DNA of 33,598 nucleotides from contig CAZDKL010000019.1 in assembly GCA_964506185.1 (NCBI GenBank), positions 1 through 33,598 on the forward strand. The letters run 5' to 3'. Position numbers and translations under genes: made by a program. Numbering within the stretch: the first letter of the stretch is position 1; each line of letters starts with the position of its first letter. Under the pieces are notes generated by a model. The model had not been told where the DNA came from, did no database searches, and saw only the letters and a program-made list of their open reading frames with translations. Below are positions 15,427 to 21,699 of the stretch, in pieces. Origin of the DNA: UBA2144 sp964506185 (GTDB taxonomy: Bacteria; Patescibacteriota; Gracilibacteria; Peribacterales; Peribacteraceae).

Positions 15427-15716
15427 AACTGAGATACTGTTTCTATCCTCTCGATAATATCCGCAATGAAGTCCCCAAGCATTGGGACCCATTCAATGTA
15501 TTGCAATATCCAGACAATCAATGGAATTACGATTACAAAAGCAAACAAGAAGCCCAATCCATACATAACACCTCTCAGGAAATATATTCCGTAGCTTTTG
15601 CTGGACTCTACAATCGCACGAGATCTTTTTGAGAGTCTCTGTACTGAATCGTTTAGGTGATCTATTGAATCAATTAGTGCAGCTTCTATAGTAGATGGTG
15701 CTTTTTTCTTTGGCAT
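15423..15716 (-). CDS. Small membrane protein, DUF5665-like
   Basis: The 97-residue protein has a cytoplasmic amphipathic helix (DSIDHLNDSVQRLSKRSRAI), one strong transmembrane segment (about 46-72, FLRGVMYGLGFLFAFVIVIP continuing LIVWIL) and a short C-terminal helix (VPMLGDFIADIIERIE). The R-G-x-x-x-G-x-G entry to the membrane helix and the VP-x-x-GDFI ending resemble the DUF5665 family found in CPR and Firmicutes. Function is unknown. It may be co-transcribed with the upstream gene 15739-16011 on the same strand, 22 bases away. Confidence 0.6.
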   Translation of the reverse strand: MPKKKAPSTIEAALIDSIDHLNDSVQRLSKRSRAIVESSKSYGIYFLRGVMYGLGFLFAFVIVIPLIVWILQYIEWVPMLGDFIADIIERIETVSQF

Positions 15717-15738
15717 AATAAAAAATGGCTAGGAATTA

Positions 15739-16011
15739 TTATTTCTTTTTACCCTTTTTACCTTTTTTGCTTTTATTGCTCTTCTTTTTCTTCTTATTGT
15801 CCTCCTCAATGTAATCAGACACCCACTGGAAGACACAATCCGCCATTGATATAGGTTTCATAATTACCTCCTCCACTTGGCCAGTTAAGCCATCAATACG
15901 CTTCAGAATTTTTCTTAAATCCACAGCAATGAAAAGGGCGTGGTATAGAAGAATAATAATCAGAATAGCAACCGAGATCTGAAGGCCGGCCAGAACTTGT
16001 TCCAGAGACAT
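15739..16011 (-). CDS. Single-pass membrane protein with Lys-rich tail
   Basis: An ATG at 16011 is preferred to the TTG at 16017, giving 90 residues. One N-terminal transmembrane helix (LQISVAILIIILLYHALFIA) is followed by a helical segment (LRKILKRIDGLTGQVEEVI), which gives a DUF948-like outline. A tail of about 18 almost pure Lys/Ser/Gly residues (KKKKKSNKSKKGKKGKKK) ends the protein. A poly-Lys tail on the likely cytoplasmic side could bind nucleic acid or acidic lipids. A palindromic AGTATACT at 16026-16033 can serve as -10 for this gene and for the divergent yidD. Family not certain. Confidence 0.6.
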   Translation of the reverse strand: MSLEQVLAGLQISVAILIIILLYHALFIAVDLRKILKRIDGLTGQVEEVIMKPISMADCVFQWVSDYIEEDNKKKKKSNKSKKGKKGKKK

Positions 16012-16056
16012 AAGCAAGGAGGAAGAGTATACTGATTCTACATTCCTATATCCCTT

Positions 16057-16329
16057 TTGCGCAATCCGATATTGTTACCACGAAAGGCTGCTGTGAAGAT
16101 GATTGAGTTTTACCAGAAAACTCTTTCGCCTGATCACGGACCCCTCAAAGATCTGCACCCCTTTGGTTACTGCCGGCACACTCCCACCTGCTCGCAATAC
16201 AGCAAAGACTCAATCGAGAAGAAGGGCTTGATTATAGGAGCTGCATTGACTGCAAAAAGAGCTCTTCTGTGTAATCCTTTTCGAAAACTGAGTGATGAAA
16301 AGATCAAGGAATTGGCTAAAAAGATGTGA
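16057..16329 (+). CDS. yidD: Membrane protein insertion efficiency factor YidD
   Basis: Small amphipathic protein that helps YidC insert membrane proteins. The 90-residue product shows the family core IEFYQKTLSP (after the basic N terminus), a P-T-CSQYS block with the invariant Cys-Ser-Gln-Tyr (usually FYPTCSQYA), GLIIGAALTAKRAL, and LCNPF (usually CHPF). Compared with the standard RFxPTCSxY region it has an insertion, DLHPFGYCRHTPTCSQYS, adding an extra Cys and His. The start is taken as TTG 16057, which keeps the usual hydrophobic/basic N terminus; ATG 16099 is the alternative. yidD is often next to rnpA and yidC, but not here. Confidence 0.85.
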   Translation: MRNPILLPRKAAVKMIEFYQKTLSPDHGPLKDLHPFGYCRHTPTCSQYSKDSIEKKGLIIGAALTAKRALLCNPFRKLSDEKIKELAKKM

Positions 16330-16390
16330 ATTTACCAATATTGCATTAAAACTATGCTAATGTTCCCCTGTAAGCTTAGTTTTGAATGAG

Positions 16391-16437
16391 GTAGAAATGC
16401 TTCTCTCAGAGTTAGATTTACATTTCTACTTTTTTTT
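16391..16437 (+). promoter_or_regulatory. Hairpin plus T-run in the csp leader
   Basis: Perfect 9-bp stem GTAGAAATG (16391-16399) / CATTTCTAC (16421-16429) with a 21-base loop, directly followed by eight T residues, ending 12 bases before the csp ATG. It could be an intrinsic terminator for yidD read-through or, if transcription starts upstream (TTTACC-N16-TATGCT at 16331-16358 is a weak candidate), a cold-responsive attenuator/leader of csp. Confidence 0.5.
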
Positions 16438-16449
16438 CACCATATTTTT

Positions 16450-16644
16450 ATGGCCACAGGTACAGTAAAGAAGCTTTTAAATGGCTTCGGTTTTATTGCT
16501 CGCGAAGGAAGCGACGACATTTTTTTCCACTCAGCCGATCTGGTTGATGTAGCTTTTGATGATCTTCAGGAAGGAGACACCGTTGAATTCGAAGAAGGCA
16601 GTGGAGACAAAGGTCCCAAAGCCGAGCAAGTTAAAAAGGTTTAA
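16450..16644 (+). CDS. Cold shock protein (CspA family)
   Basis: 64-residue cold-shock-domain protein that binds single-stranded RNA/DNA and acts as an RNA chaperone. RNP1 appears as NGFGFIA (about 11-17) and RNP2 as DIFFHSADL (about 23-31). Conserved VKKLLNGFGF, LQEGDTVEFEEG and a GPKAEQVKKV end complete the five-strand barrel. The length is normal. The sequence before the ATG is T-rich with no Shine-Dalgarno. It is a single-gene unit: a T-run hairpin precedes it and a clear terminator follows 19 bases after the stop. Confidence 0.95.
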   Translation: MATGTVKKLLNGFGFIAREGSDDIFFHSADLVDVAFDDLQEGDTVEFEEGSGDKGPKAEQVKKV

Positions 16645-16663
16645 TTCCTTTAAAATCAAAGAA

Positions 16664-16694
16664 GCACACGATATCAAAATCGTGTGCCTTTTTG
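16664..16694 (+). terminator. Rho-independent terminator of csp
   Basis: Perfect nine-pair stem GCACACGAT/ATCGTGTGC with an ATCAAA loop, followed by CTTTTTGTT. It also ends just before the 3' end of the convergent gene 16714-17046, so it may serve both strands. Confidence 0.9.
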
Positions 16695-16713
16695 TTATTT
16701 GCGATTCCTTTTT

Positions 16714-17046
16714 TTAAGCAGCCCTTCTTCCTCTCCTGTGATCCATTCCACGCTCTGATTGATAGACATCCTTATCTCCACGTCCACGCCTTTCTCCATA
16801 GGCCTGTACTGATTTTCTAAATGAATCACCTTTACCTGCTGCATCCAGAACCGCCTCAAGACGATCCAAGACATCCTCAATTCCATCTTGAACTTCTTCT
16901 CCCCCAGATTTTTTGCCCATATCTCTTCCTTCTGCAAGGAGACGCTGTGCTTCTGCTGCATCTCTTTGATCCATATCTTCAAGCATTCTGCTTACAGCAA
17001 CGCTTGCGTCACTGAACTTATTGGCTACTTCTTCTACGCGGTCCAT
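16714..17046 (-). CDS. Hypothetical acidic/basic helical protein
   Basis: Not recognised. 110 residues: an acidic helical first two thirds (VEEVANKFSDASVAVSRMLE, EEVQDGIEDVLDRLEAVLDA) and a basic, Arg/Gly-rich C terminus (GERRGRGDKD, HRRGRRAA). No membrane segment or signal. A competing frame on the same strand (16695-16982) is less protein-like. Start ATG, no Shine-Dalgarno. It may be a small RNA- or DNA-associated coiled coil, but this is weak. Confidence 0.5.
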   Translation of the reverse strand: MDRVEEVANKFSDASVAVSRMLEDMDQRDAAEAQRLLAEGRDMGKKSGGEEVQDGIEDVLDRLEAVLDAAGKGDSFRKSVQAYGERRGRGDKDVYQSERGMDHRRGRRAA

Positions 17047-17151
17047 ATGTATGTTTGTTAAGACATATACAAGTATATTATAACATTTTATTAGATATCT
17101 TACAAATGTTTAAATTTCAGCTTTGTTAGCCATTTCTAGCCACAATTTGTA

Positions 17152-17204
17152 TATTGGACAAATCAATATTGATACTTAATTCTTCCAAAAGTATTTGTCC
17201 AATA
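17152..17204 (-). repeat. 12-bp inverted repeat spanning the stop of the SLH-CAP gene
   Basis: TATTGGACAAAT (17152-17163) and ATTTGTCCAATA (17193-17204) are perfect complements. The loop holds the last codons and the palindrome ATCAATATTGAT (17162-17173), which contains the TGA stop. No T-run follows on the minus strand, so it is more likely an mRNA 3' stabiliser than an intrinsic terminator. Confidence 0.6.
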
Positions 17205-18227
17205 AATGCCAGATTTACCTATGCCAATCTCGTTATAGGAAGGAGACAAAACATTCACTTTATGACCCTGAGAGGCCATCCACATATCCATTGCATGTTG
17301 GGCATTTTTTGCTTCGGTAACGTTTTCTGCAAATGAATAAGCACAATTGCAGCCTGGATATCCTGCGCGCAACATTCTTTGTTGTGCTGAACTTCCATCA
17401 GCAGAGTAATGACTCAGGCGCTTGAGCGAATTCATCTCGTTGCTGTGTAACTGTGCAGCGATTGTAAGAACTGGATTCTCTCTTAATGCCTGTAATCCAT
17501 ACTTAGCCCGAACCGAATTTATTAATGGCAAAAATTCTGCAGATAAAGAAGATGGAGCAGCCGGGCGCATCTTTTCGCCAGATAGTTCCTTGTAAGTAAG
17601 AGAGGGCTTTGTTGTCTCCTGAGTTAGTAATCTATATAAGACTTCTGCCAGATCCCCTCTTGTAAGAGAAGAATTAAATGATTGTATGTTAGTTGGAATG
17701 GCATTTCTTTTAGCTAACTCTTCCACGTATGGACGATACCAGGGGTTCTTTTGTTCTACTTCGAAACCTAAGACTCGTACAAGCATTGCAACTGCTTCCA
17801 CAAACGATACTGTATTTCCTGGCTTAAATGTTCCATCCGGATAACCCTTCACAAGCCCATTAACTTTTGCAGCACAAACATATGGTGCATACCATTCATT
17901 TGGATTCACATCATAAAATTTCAAATCATTAAGAGATTTACATGTTTTGATTGGACCACGTTTTTTAGCAAGGATAACAACTATTTTTGTTAGCTCAGCT
18001 CTATTAACATAATTTCCTGGTCTAAATGTTCCGTCACTGTAACCGGAAATAATTTTCTGTTCAGCAAGAAAAGATGCAGGCTCCTGTACAGGATTGCCAA
18101 CCGGTAAATCAAAAAACACTTTTGCAGTAAGTGAATTTGAATATCTTTGATAGATCCCAATGGATCCAATAAGAAAAACTAATGCAGAAACAAAAATTAC
18201 ACGCTTTAAAGAGATGATCCTTCTCAT
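17163..18227 (-). CDS. Exported SLH-domain and CAP-domain surface protein
   Basis: The frame opens at 18311 inside the tRNA gene, so the ATG at 18227 is chosen, giving 354 residues. A basic N terminus and a hydrophobic helix (VIFVSALVFLIGSIGIY) form a signal peptide or anchor. About 50-200 holds three S-layer-homology repeats (GYSDGTFRPGNYVNRAELTK; GYPDGTFKPGNTVSFVEAVA; a weaker third), which usually bind pyruvylated cell-wall polymer. About 230-354 is a CAP/SCP-PR1 domain (LINSVRAKYGLQALRENPVL, SHYSADGSS, YSFAENV, MWMASQGHKVNVLSPSYNEI, WTNTFG) with the typical His and Glu positions. The extra CNC in GYPGCNCAYSF is notable. Together they suggest a wall-attached secreted protein. Weakly spaced from the tRNA gene (23 bases), same strand. 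Confidence 0.92.
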   Translation of the reverse strand: MRRIISLKRVIFVSALVFLIGSIGIYQRYSNSLTAKVFFDLPVGNPVQEPASFLAEQKIISGYSDGTFRPGNYVNRAELTKIVVILAKKRGPIKTCKSLNDLKFYDVNPNEWYAPYVCAAKVNGLVKGYPDGTFKPGNTVSFVEAVAMLVRVLGFEVEQKNPWYRPYVEELAKRNAIPTNIQSFNSSLTRGDLAEVLYRLLTQETTKPSLTYKELSGEKMRPAAPSSLSAEFLPLINSVRAKYGLQALRENPVLTIAAQLHSNEMNSLKRLSHYSADGSSAQQRMLRAGYPGCNCAYSFAENVTEAKNAQHAMDMWMASQGHKVNVLSPSYNEIGIGKSGIYWTNTFGRIKYQY

Positions 18228-18250
18228 GCGTAAATTATAATGTATATAAT

Positions 18251-18325
18251 TGGAGCGGGCGAGCGGAATCGAACCGCCGTCTCTAGGTTGGAAACCTAGG
18301 GTAATAACCATTATACGACGCCCGC
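18251..18325 (-). tRNA. tRNA-Gly (anticodon TCC), CCA encoded
   Basis: Minus-strand cloverleaf: acceptor GCGGGCG/CGCCCGC, D arm GTATAATGGTTATTAC, anticodon stem CTAGG/CCTAG around TTTCCAA (anticodon TCC), T arm GCGG-TTCGATT-CCGC, discriminator T and genomic CCA. Very close in sequence to bacterial tRNA-Gly of the GCGGGC type. A same-strand reading frame from 18311 through it is an artefact. Confidence 0.96.
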
Positions 18326-18732
18326 ATAATGTGAAAGGATTCTACCAAATCCCAAGCCAAATCCCAATAATTTCAACGATTCCTTATAGATAAAAAAACA
18401 TCTGACTCATTCTTTTTGCAGTTTTCAACCTGTCGAATTTCCAACAGCAAATACTGGACTATATTTAGTGTTATTGTACAATTGATGACCTTTGTCAAAA
18501 TCTACCCTGGGATTAATGAAAAACCAATAATCTGACCTACTCCTCAGTTTTTCGGGTATTTTTGTGGTATTTGCGTTTGCTTTTGTGTGTCTTTTTCTGT
18601 CTTTATATATGTTTTCTCTGGATTTCACGATATCCAGATACAGTTACCCCGTGGAAAGAAATACTCCTCTTGTTACATAGATGTTGTGCAAAGCACATAG
18701 TCCGAGTAGATGGGCTTTGTTCTTTTCGAGTC
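18326..18732. other. Gene-poor spacer
   Basis: About 400 bases between tRNA-Gly and the broken cNMP-domain gene. A 67-codon minus-strand frame (18425-18628) has no recognisable features and an implausible composition. No promoter or RNA gene could be assigned. It may be the decayed remainder of the gene truncated at 18733. Confidence 0.4.
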
Positions 18733-18930
18733 CTACATATCTCGTTTTAATGTCACCTCTCCTTCTTTGAGAACGTAAACATTCTCTACCAGATCTTGCG
18801 GAGTGTAGATGAACTGCTTTTTATCAAGCTTGGTATCTATAACGCCGGATACCATTTCGTGCATATCTTCTTCACTAATTCCTGCGAAGAGCTCGACGCT
18901 ACGTAAGTACCAAAGGGGTGGACGTGGCAT
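18733..18930 (-). pseudogene. Truncated cyclic-nucleotide-binding domain protein
   Basis: Reading from ATG 18930 (or 18972) gives a Crp/Fnr-type start: LRSVELFAGISEEDMHEMVS, then KQFIYTPQDLVENVYVLKEGEVTLKRDM and a TAG. This is only the first half of a cNMP-binding beta roll. The phosphate-binding cassette and any helix-turn-helix domain are missing, and the downstream sequence does not resume the family in any frame I could see. It is best read as a gene fragment left by deletion or rearrangement next to the repeat-rich region 19017-19186. A genuine mini-domain protein cannot be excluded. Confidence 0.6.
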
Positions 18931-19016
18931 AGTGAAATGAGTGTAAGCGACTTGCATAGTGCTCGCAATCATATCCGTTGGTTATATAAATCTCTGTGAA
19001 GAAGGTTACATAATAA

Positions 19017-19122
19017 CCCTCATCCCCCTGCCCTTCTTCCAAGGGAGAAGGGAGCTACGTCGAAGTAGCTCCCCTCTCCTGGTAGGCAAGTGGAGGTGTA
19101 AGGAGAGGGGTCGGGGGTGAGG
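19017..19122. repeat. REP-like GC-rich inverted repeat (LTPDPSP type)
   Basis: The left arm CCCTCATCCCCCTGCCCTTC pairs imperfectly with the right arm GGAGAGGGGTCGGGGGTGAGG read backwards. Nested inside is a perfect GGGAGCTAC/GTAGCTCCC stem (19050-19073, GTCGAA loop). Translating the minus strand gives the DLTPDPSP...PFSLGRRAGG peptide commonly mis-annotated from dispersed palindromic repeats in many bacteria. No RAYT transposase is present here. Confidence 0.8.
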
Positions 19123-19148
19123 TCATGTGAGGTCAAAATACGTCCACT

Positions 19149-19186
19149 TAGCAAAATCGCCAACCGTGAGGAGGGCGACTTTGCTA
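19149..19186. repeat. Hairpin after the REP element
   Basis: TAGCAAAATCGCC (19149-19161) pairs with GGCGACTTTGCTA (19174-19186) with a single mismatch around a 12-base loop. It lies 27 bases after the REP-like element and may be part of the same composite repeat. Confidence 0.6.
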
Positions 19187-19199
19187 GTTCTTCCCAAAT

Positions 19200-19436
19200 A
19201 AATTGGGGAGGACGAGTCAACAATTCATAAACTAAATTAAAATAAATTAAATTAATTAATCATTGAAGACATAAGTATTATAACAAATTTGACCCTATTT
19301 CTCAATGCCCCAAGGAGCCCTTATGTATGCTATTTTGGCTCTATCAGGCTCAGAGGTACAAAATTTACCGTTTTTAATGATTTACAAAAAAAGCCTTGTC
19401 AGGTACTATCCGCCTCCTGAGTTCGCTCAGTTTTTT
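19200..19436 (+). terminator. AT-rich spacer ending in a terminator-like hairpin
   Basis: The spacer is AT-rich with no convincing gene. At its end CTGAG-TTCG-CTCAG (19417-19430) is followed by six T residues (19431-19436), a compact tetraloop terminator on the plus strand. It implies an upstream plus-strand transcript, perhaps a small RNA, that I cannot define. It insulates the promoter at 19481. Confidence 0.55.
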
Positions 19437-19480
19437 GGAAAAACGCCGAAAATTGATTTTCCGCGGATTCGGGATGCTCT

Positions 19481-19509
19481 TTGACACCTACGATTGGTAA
19501 TAATTTAAC
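19481..19509 (+). promoter_or_regulatory. Candidate promoter of the GC-rich orphan gene
   Basis: Perfect TTGACA (19481-19486), 17-base spacer, TTTAAC (19504-19509, four of six). It lies about 257 bases before the ATG at 19766 and directly before the folded leader. GATTGGTAA (19492-19500) inside the spacer is the reverse complement of TTACCAATC (20988-20996) after the gene. Confidence 0.45.
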
Positions 19510-19512
19510 TCC

Positions 19513-19765
19513 CAAAGGCGTTGGCATATGGGGCATCCGAGGATGCTTCGCATGTCAACGCACTTTGATTGGAGTAACGCGTGTTGCTCGTACGACTTAA
19601 CCTACTCTGTTTGCAGGATAAAGGCCTGCTAGAAGTTTTGCGTTTCACGGAATGAGTCCGCCTCAGCTGAGTGGACTCGAGGAGAAGAGCGAAGAAAAGT
19701 TTCGAAACGTAACTTGGACCGGGCTCGTAAGAGTCCACACACTCAGACGAAAGGAATGAAGACCG
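19513..19765 (+). ncRNA. Structured leader or small RNA before the GC-rich gene
   Basis: About 250 bases with several strong helices and no sensible frame. GCGTTGGCAT pairs with ATGTCAACGC (19518-19562 region; ten pairs, one G-T) enclosing GCATC-CGAG-GATGC. GCAGG/CCTGC follows with a seven-base loop. GAGTCC...GGACTC encloses the palindrome CTCAGCTGAG (about 19654-19679). It could be an untranslated leader controlling the 19766 gene or an independent RNA. It matches none of the common RNAs I tried (tmRNA, RNase P, SRP, 6S). Confidence 0.45.
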
Positions 19766-20956
19766 ATGACTGAAGACGCGAAGAAGAAGTTGGTGCACAC
19801 TGACGCTGCATTCGACCCTGCGGTCCATGCGACGCCGGAGTACCTGTCGGGCATGTTCGCGGAGAAGCCCTGCTACCACTCGTCTAGGGAAGGCGCTCAA
19901 TTCGGCGATCAGACCCTCGAGCAGTTCGCAGCGGATTCGAAGGAATACGGCGCCGCTGGCATTCACCCGTGCTACCACATGCTGCTCGAAGAAGACGGCG
20001 TGACCATCAAGTCGGCAGCAGACATCAAAGGCCCGCACGAGAGGCACGAATTGAAGGAAGACGGCTGGTCTGCTCACGTTCTGTTCTGGGCCCTCCTGAT
20101 GGCAAAGCGCTGTCCCAAGGAAATCCGGCAGTTTCTCCCCGAAGTGGCTTGGAAGGGCAAGACCCCTGAAGAAGTCCAGGCCTGGGTCGAAGCACAGATC
20201 GAAAAGCTGGCGGACAGGGCCGTCGAGTGCGGCGTTCATCAGTTCGGCATGTTCTGGCCCGACTGCTACGAGGGCAGCGCCGGCAAGCGCTACCGCTGGG
20301 GCATGATGGATTGGAAAGACAAGTCCAAAGTCGAGCCGAGCGGTAGCTACGACTACGTCGCCGAGGCGTTGGACATGTTCGCGAACGGCACCGAGAAGGT
20401 CCGCAAGATCCTCAACGACCGCAACCTGGTGGCTTGCCACGAGGTGCACCTCGGCAGCATGGCTTCGTGCATCCAGGAATACCGCGCCATGCAACGGATC
20501 TGCGACAACGATCCCTGCCTGCGGAACATCGGCGATCCCAGCCACTGCTGGCTCAAAGAGCTGTGGTCAAGGCGTTACGGGAAAGCCAAGGATGGCGGCA
20601 TCGGTGAAGAGACCGACGTCGCCCACTGGAAGAACTTCAAGTTCATCGATGGCAAGCCGCTCTTGGTTGCCTCCGGTGATTGGAACGATTCCGGTGTCGT
20701 GTTCGCAGGTCTCGAAGACCCGAATGGCGAAGTCGACATGGTCGGTTACGGCGAGCTGCTATATCAGTGTGGCTATCCGCACCGCTACTGCTTGGCCAAC
20801 AAGACCGAGACTGCGCCCGCCATCGTGGAAGCCGAGAGGCACGTGGCGAGCCGGTTTGTCACCAGCAAGAACGGCATCGTCTACGTCAACCAGAAGATCT
20901 GCATCCCCATGGCGGGATTGCCGTTCGACAGGCTGATCGGCGAGGTGGCGGCCTAA
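19766..20956 (+). CDS. Orphan GC-rich gene, Cys/His/Trp-rich protein
   Basis: Not recognised. The 396-residue soluble protein has no signal peptide or membrane helix and is unusually rich in Cys, His and Trp. Examples are AEKPCYHSSREG, GIHPCYHMLLEEDG, ECGVHQFGMFWPDCYEG, ACHEVHLGSMASC, GDPSHCWLKELW and YQCGYPHRYCLANK. Repeated C/H pairs could bind metal or serve in redox or catalytic sites. Codon use is strongly biased to G/C in third positions, unlike all neighbours except 27362-27736, and an AAAGGA Shine-Dalgarno-like motif lies upstream, although about 13 bases away. It has its own promoter, folded leader and terminator. A long opposite-strand frame (19505-20545) is a shadow of the GC-rich codon pattern. 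Horizontal acquisition as a cassette is likely; function unknown. Confidence 0.8.
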   Translation: MTEDAKKKLVHTDAAFDPAVHATPEYLSGMFAEKPCYHSSREGAQFGDQTLEQFAADSKEYGAAGIHPCYHMLLEEDGVTIKSAADIKGPHERHELKEDGWSAHVLFWALLMAKRCPKEIRQFLPEVAWKGKTPEEVQAWVEAQIEKLADRAVECGVHQFGMFWPDCYEGSAGKRYRWGMMDWKDKSKVEPSGSYDYVAEALDMFANGTEKVRKILNDRNLVACHEVHLGSMASCIQEYRAMQRICDNDPCLRNIGDPSHCWLKELWSRRYGKAKDGGIGEETDVAHWKNFKFIDGKPLLVASGDWNDSGVVFAGLEDPNGEVDMVGYGELLYQCGYPHRYCLANKTETAPAIVEAERHVASRFVTSKNGIVYVNQKICIPMAGLPFDRLIGEVAA

Positions 20957-20974
20957 GTCGACCGTCCGAGAGTC

Positions 20975-21050
20975 GAGACAGACGCTTTTACCAATCAAGT
21001 TGAGGAGTAAAAAGAGCCTGTCTCGCCTTTCCGGCGTCGCGGGCTCTTTT
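20975..21050 (+). terminator. Terminator of the GC-rich gene with a possible alternative stem
   Basis: AAAAGAGCC (21010-21018) pairs with GGCTCTTTT (21042-21050), with an inner CGCC/GGCG; the T-run is part of the stem. GAGACAG (20975-20981) is complementary to CTGTCTC (21018-21024), so an alternative stem overlapping the terminator base can form. It also faces the convergent gene ending at 21052. Confidence 0.75.
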
Positions 21051-21051
21051 G

Positions 21052-21699
21052 CTATATAGAAATCTTTTCCGTCACTTTATCCAAGAACCGATGTTTGTAA
21101 TGCACCATTTTCAGGCTATCCACTTTCAATGTTCCAACTTCGAAGCTTTTAAGCTCCTCGCAAATACTTCTTAAGCTTACTCTCCCCTCCTCATCAATCT
21201 TGCTGACCCGTCCGATTATGCATTTGATGGTTTTTCCACCGAACTTAAGAGGGCTTACACCCGTGAGCTGACCAATCTTCCCACGAAACCTTTGAAGTTC
21301 CGGCGAGTCGGAGACACTTAGTGCGACTGCCCCCATCCCAAGTATAGATATTCCCTTAGCCTTAAGTTCAAATCCCTTAAACTCAGAAAAAATCTCCTGC
21401 AACGCAGGGACTTGCTCCTCCATTGCATGCCAAGATTCTTCTCCGCGATACTCAGTAGGAATTACAAGCCCATAAACCGTCACGTGAAATGCGGAGGCAT
21501 CTTCTCTCCACTTAATTGGAACACTTGTACCAATTTTTTCTTTAAGCTCCTTGAGCTTAGCCAAAACTGACTCGGGAAGCGGACATCCAATCACAAGCGA
21601 AACTCCGTGAGACTCTTGAAGATCCTTCTTGTGATTCTTTTCCAGATTTTCGTTGAGCTTTTCTATCGGAAAAGCCCAAAATTCATTCGAGGTAGGCAT
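21052..21699 (-). CDS. Possible 2H phosphoesterase (LigT/2'-5' RNA ligase-like)
   Basis: 215 residues, soluble. The middle has FHVTVYGL (about 71-78) and the C-terminal part has LKMVHYKHRFLDKV (near 196-209). Two H-x-T/S-like or H-Y motifs about 130 residues apart, each at the end of a predicted strand, suggest the 2H phosphoesterase fold. The second motif deviates from the H-x-T consensus, so the call is tentative. The N-terminal segment (SHGVSLVIGCPLPESVLAKL) resembles the first strand and helix of that fold. It starts one base after the MscS stop on the same strand, so the two are probably co-transcribed. The alternative is an uncharacterised CPR family. Confidence 0.5.
   Translation of the reverse strand: MPTSNEFWAFPIEKLNENLEKNHKKDLQESHGVSLVIGCPLPESVLAKLKELKEKIGTSVPIKWREDASAFHVTVYGLVIPTEYRGEESWHAMEEQVPALQEIFSEFKGFELKAKGISILGMGAVALSVSDSPELQRFRGKIGQLTGVSPLKFGGKTIKCIIGRVSKIDEEGRVSLRSICEELKSFEVGTLKVDSLKMVHYKHRFLDKVTEKISI

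Noticed and set aside
16695..16982. 95-codon frame overlapping 16714-17046 on the same strand
   Set aside because: The alternative frame with acidic helix and Arg/Gly tail is more protein-like and starts cleanly; only one can be real and neither is strong.
18425..18628. 67-codon minus-strand frame
   Set aside because: No motif, no promoter and unlikely composition; treated as non-coding.
19020..19223. 67-codon minus-strand frame with LTPDPSP
   Set aside because: The peptide is the translation of a REP-like repeat and is a known source of false gene calls.
19505..20545. 346-codon open frame on the minus strand opposite the GC-rich gene
   Set aside because: Ala/Val/Leu/His-rich composition typical of a shadow of GC-rich codons. 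The plus-strand frame has the promoter, Shine-Dalgarno-like site, terminator and a more protein-like sequence.
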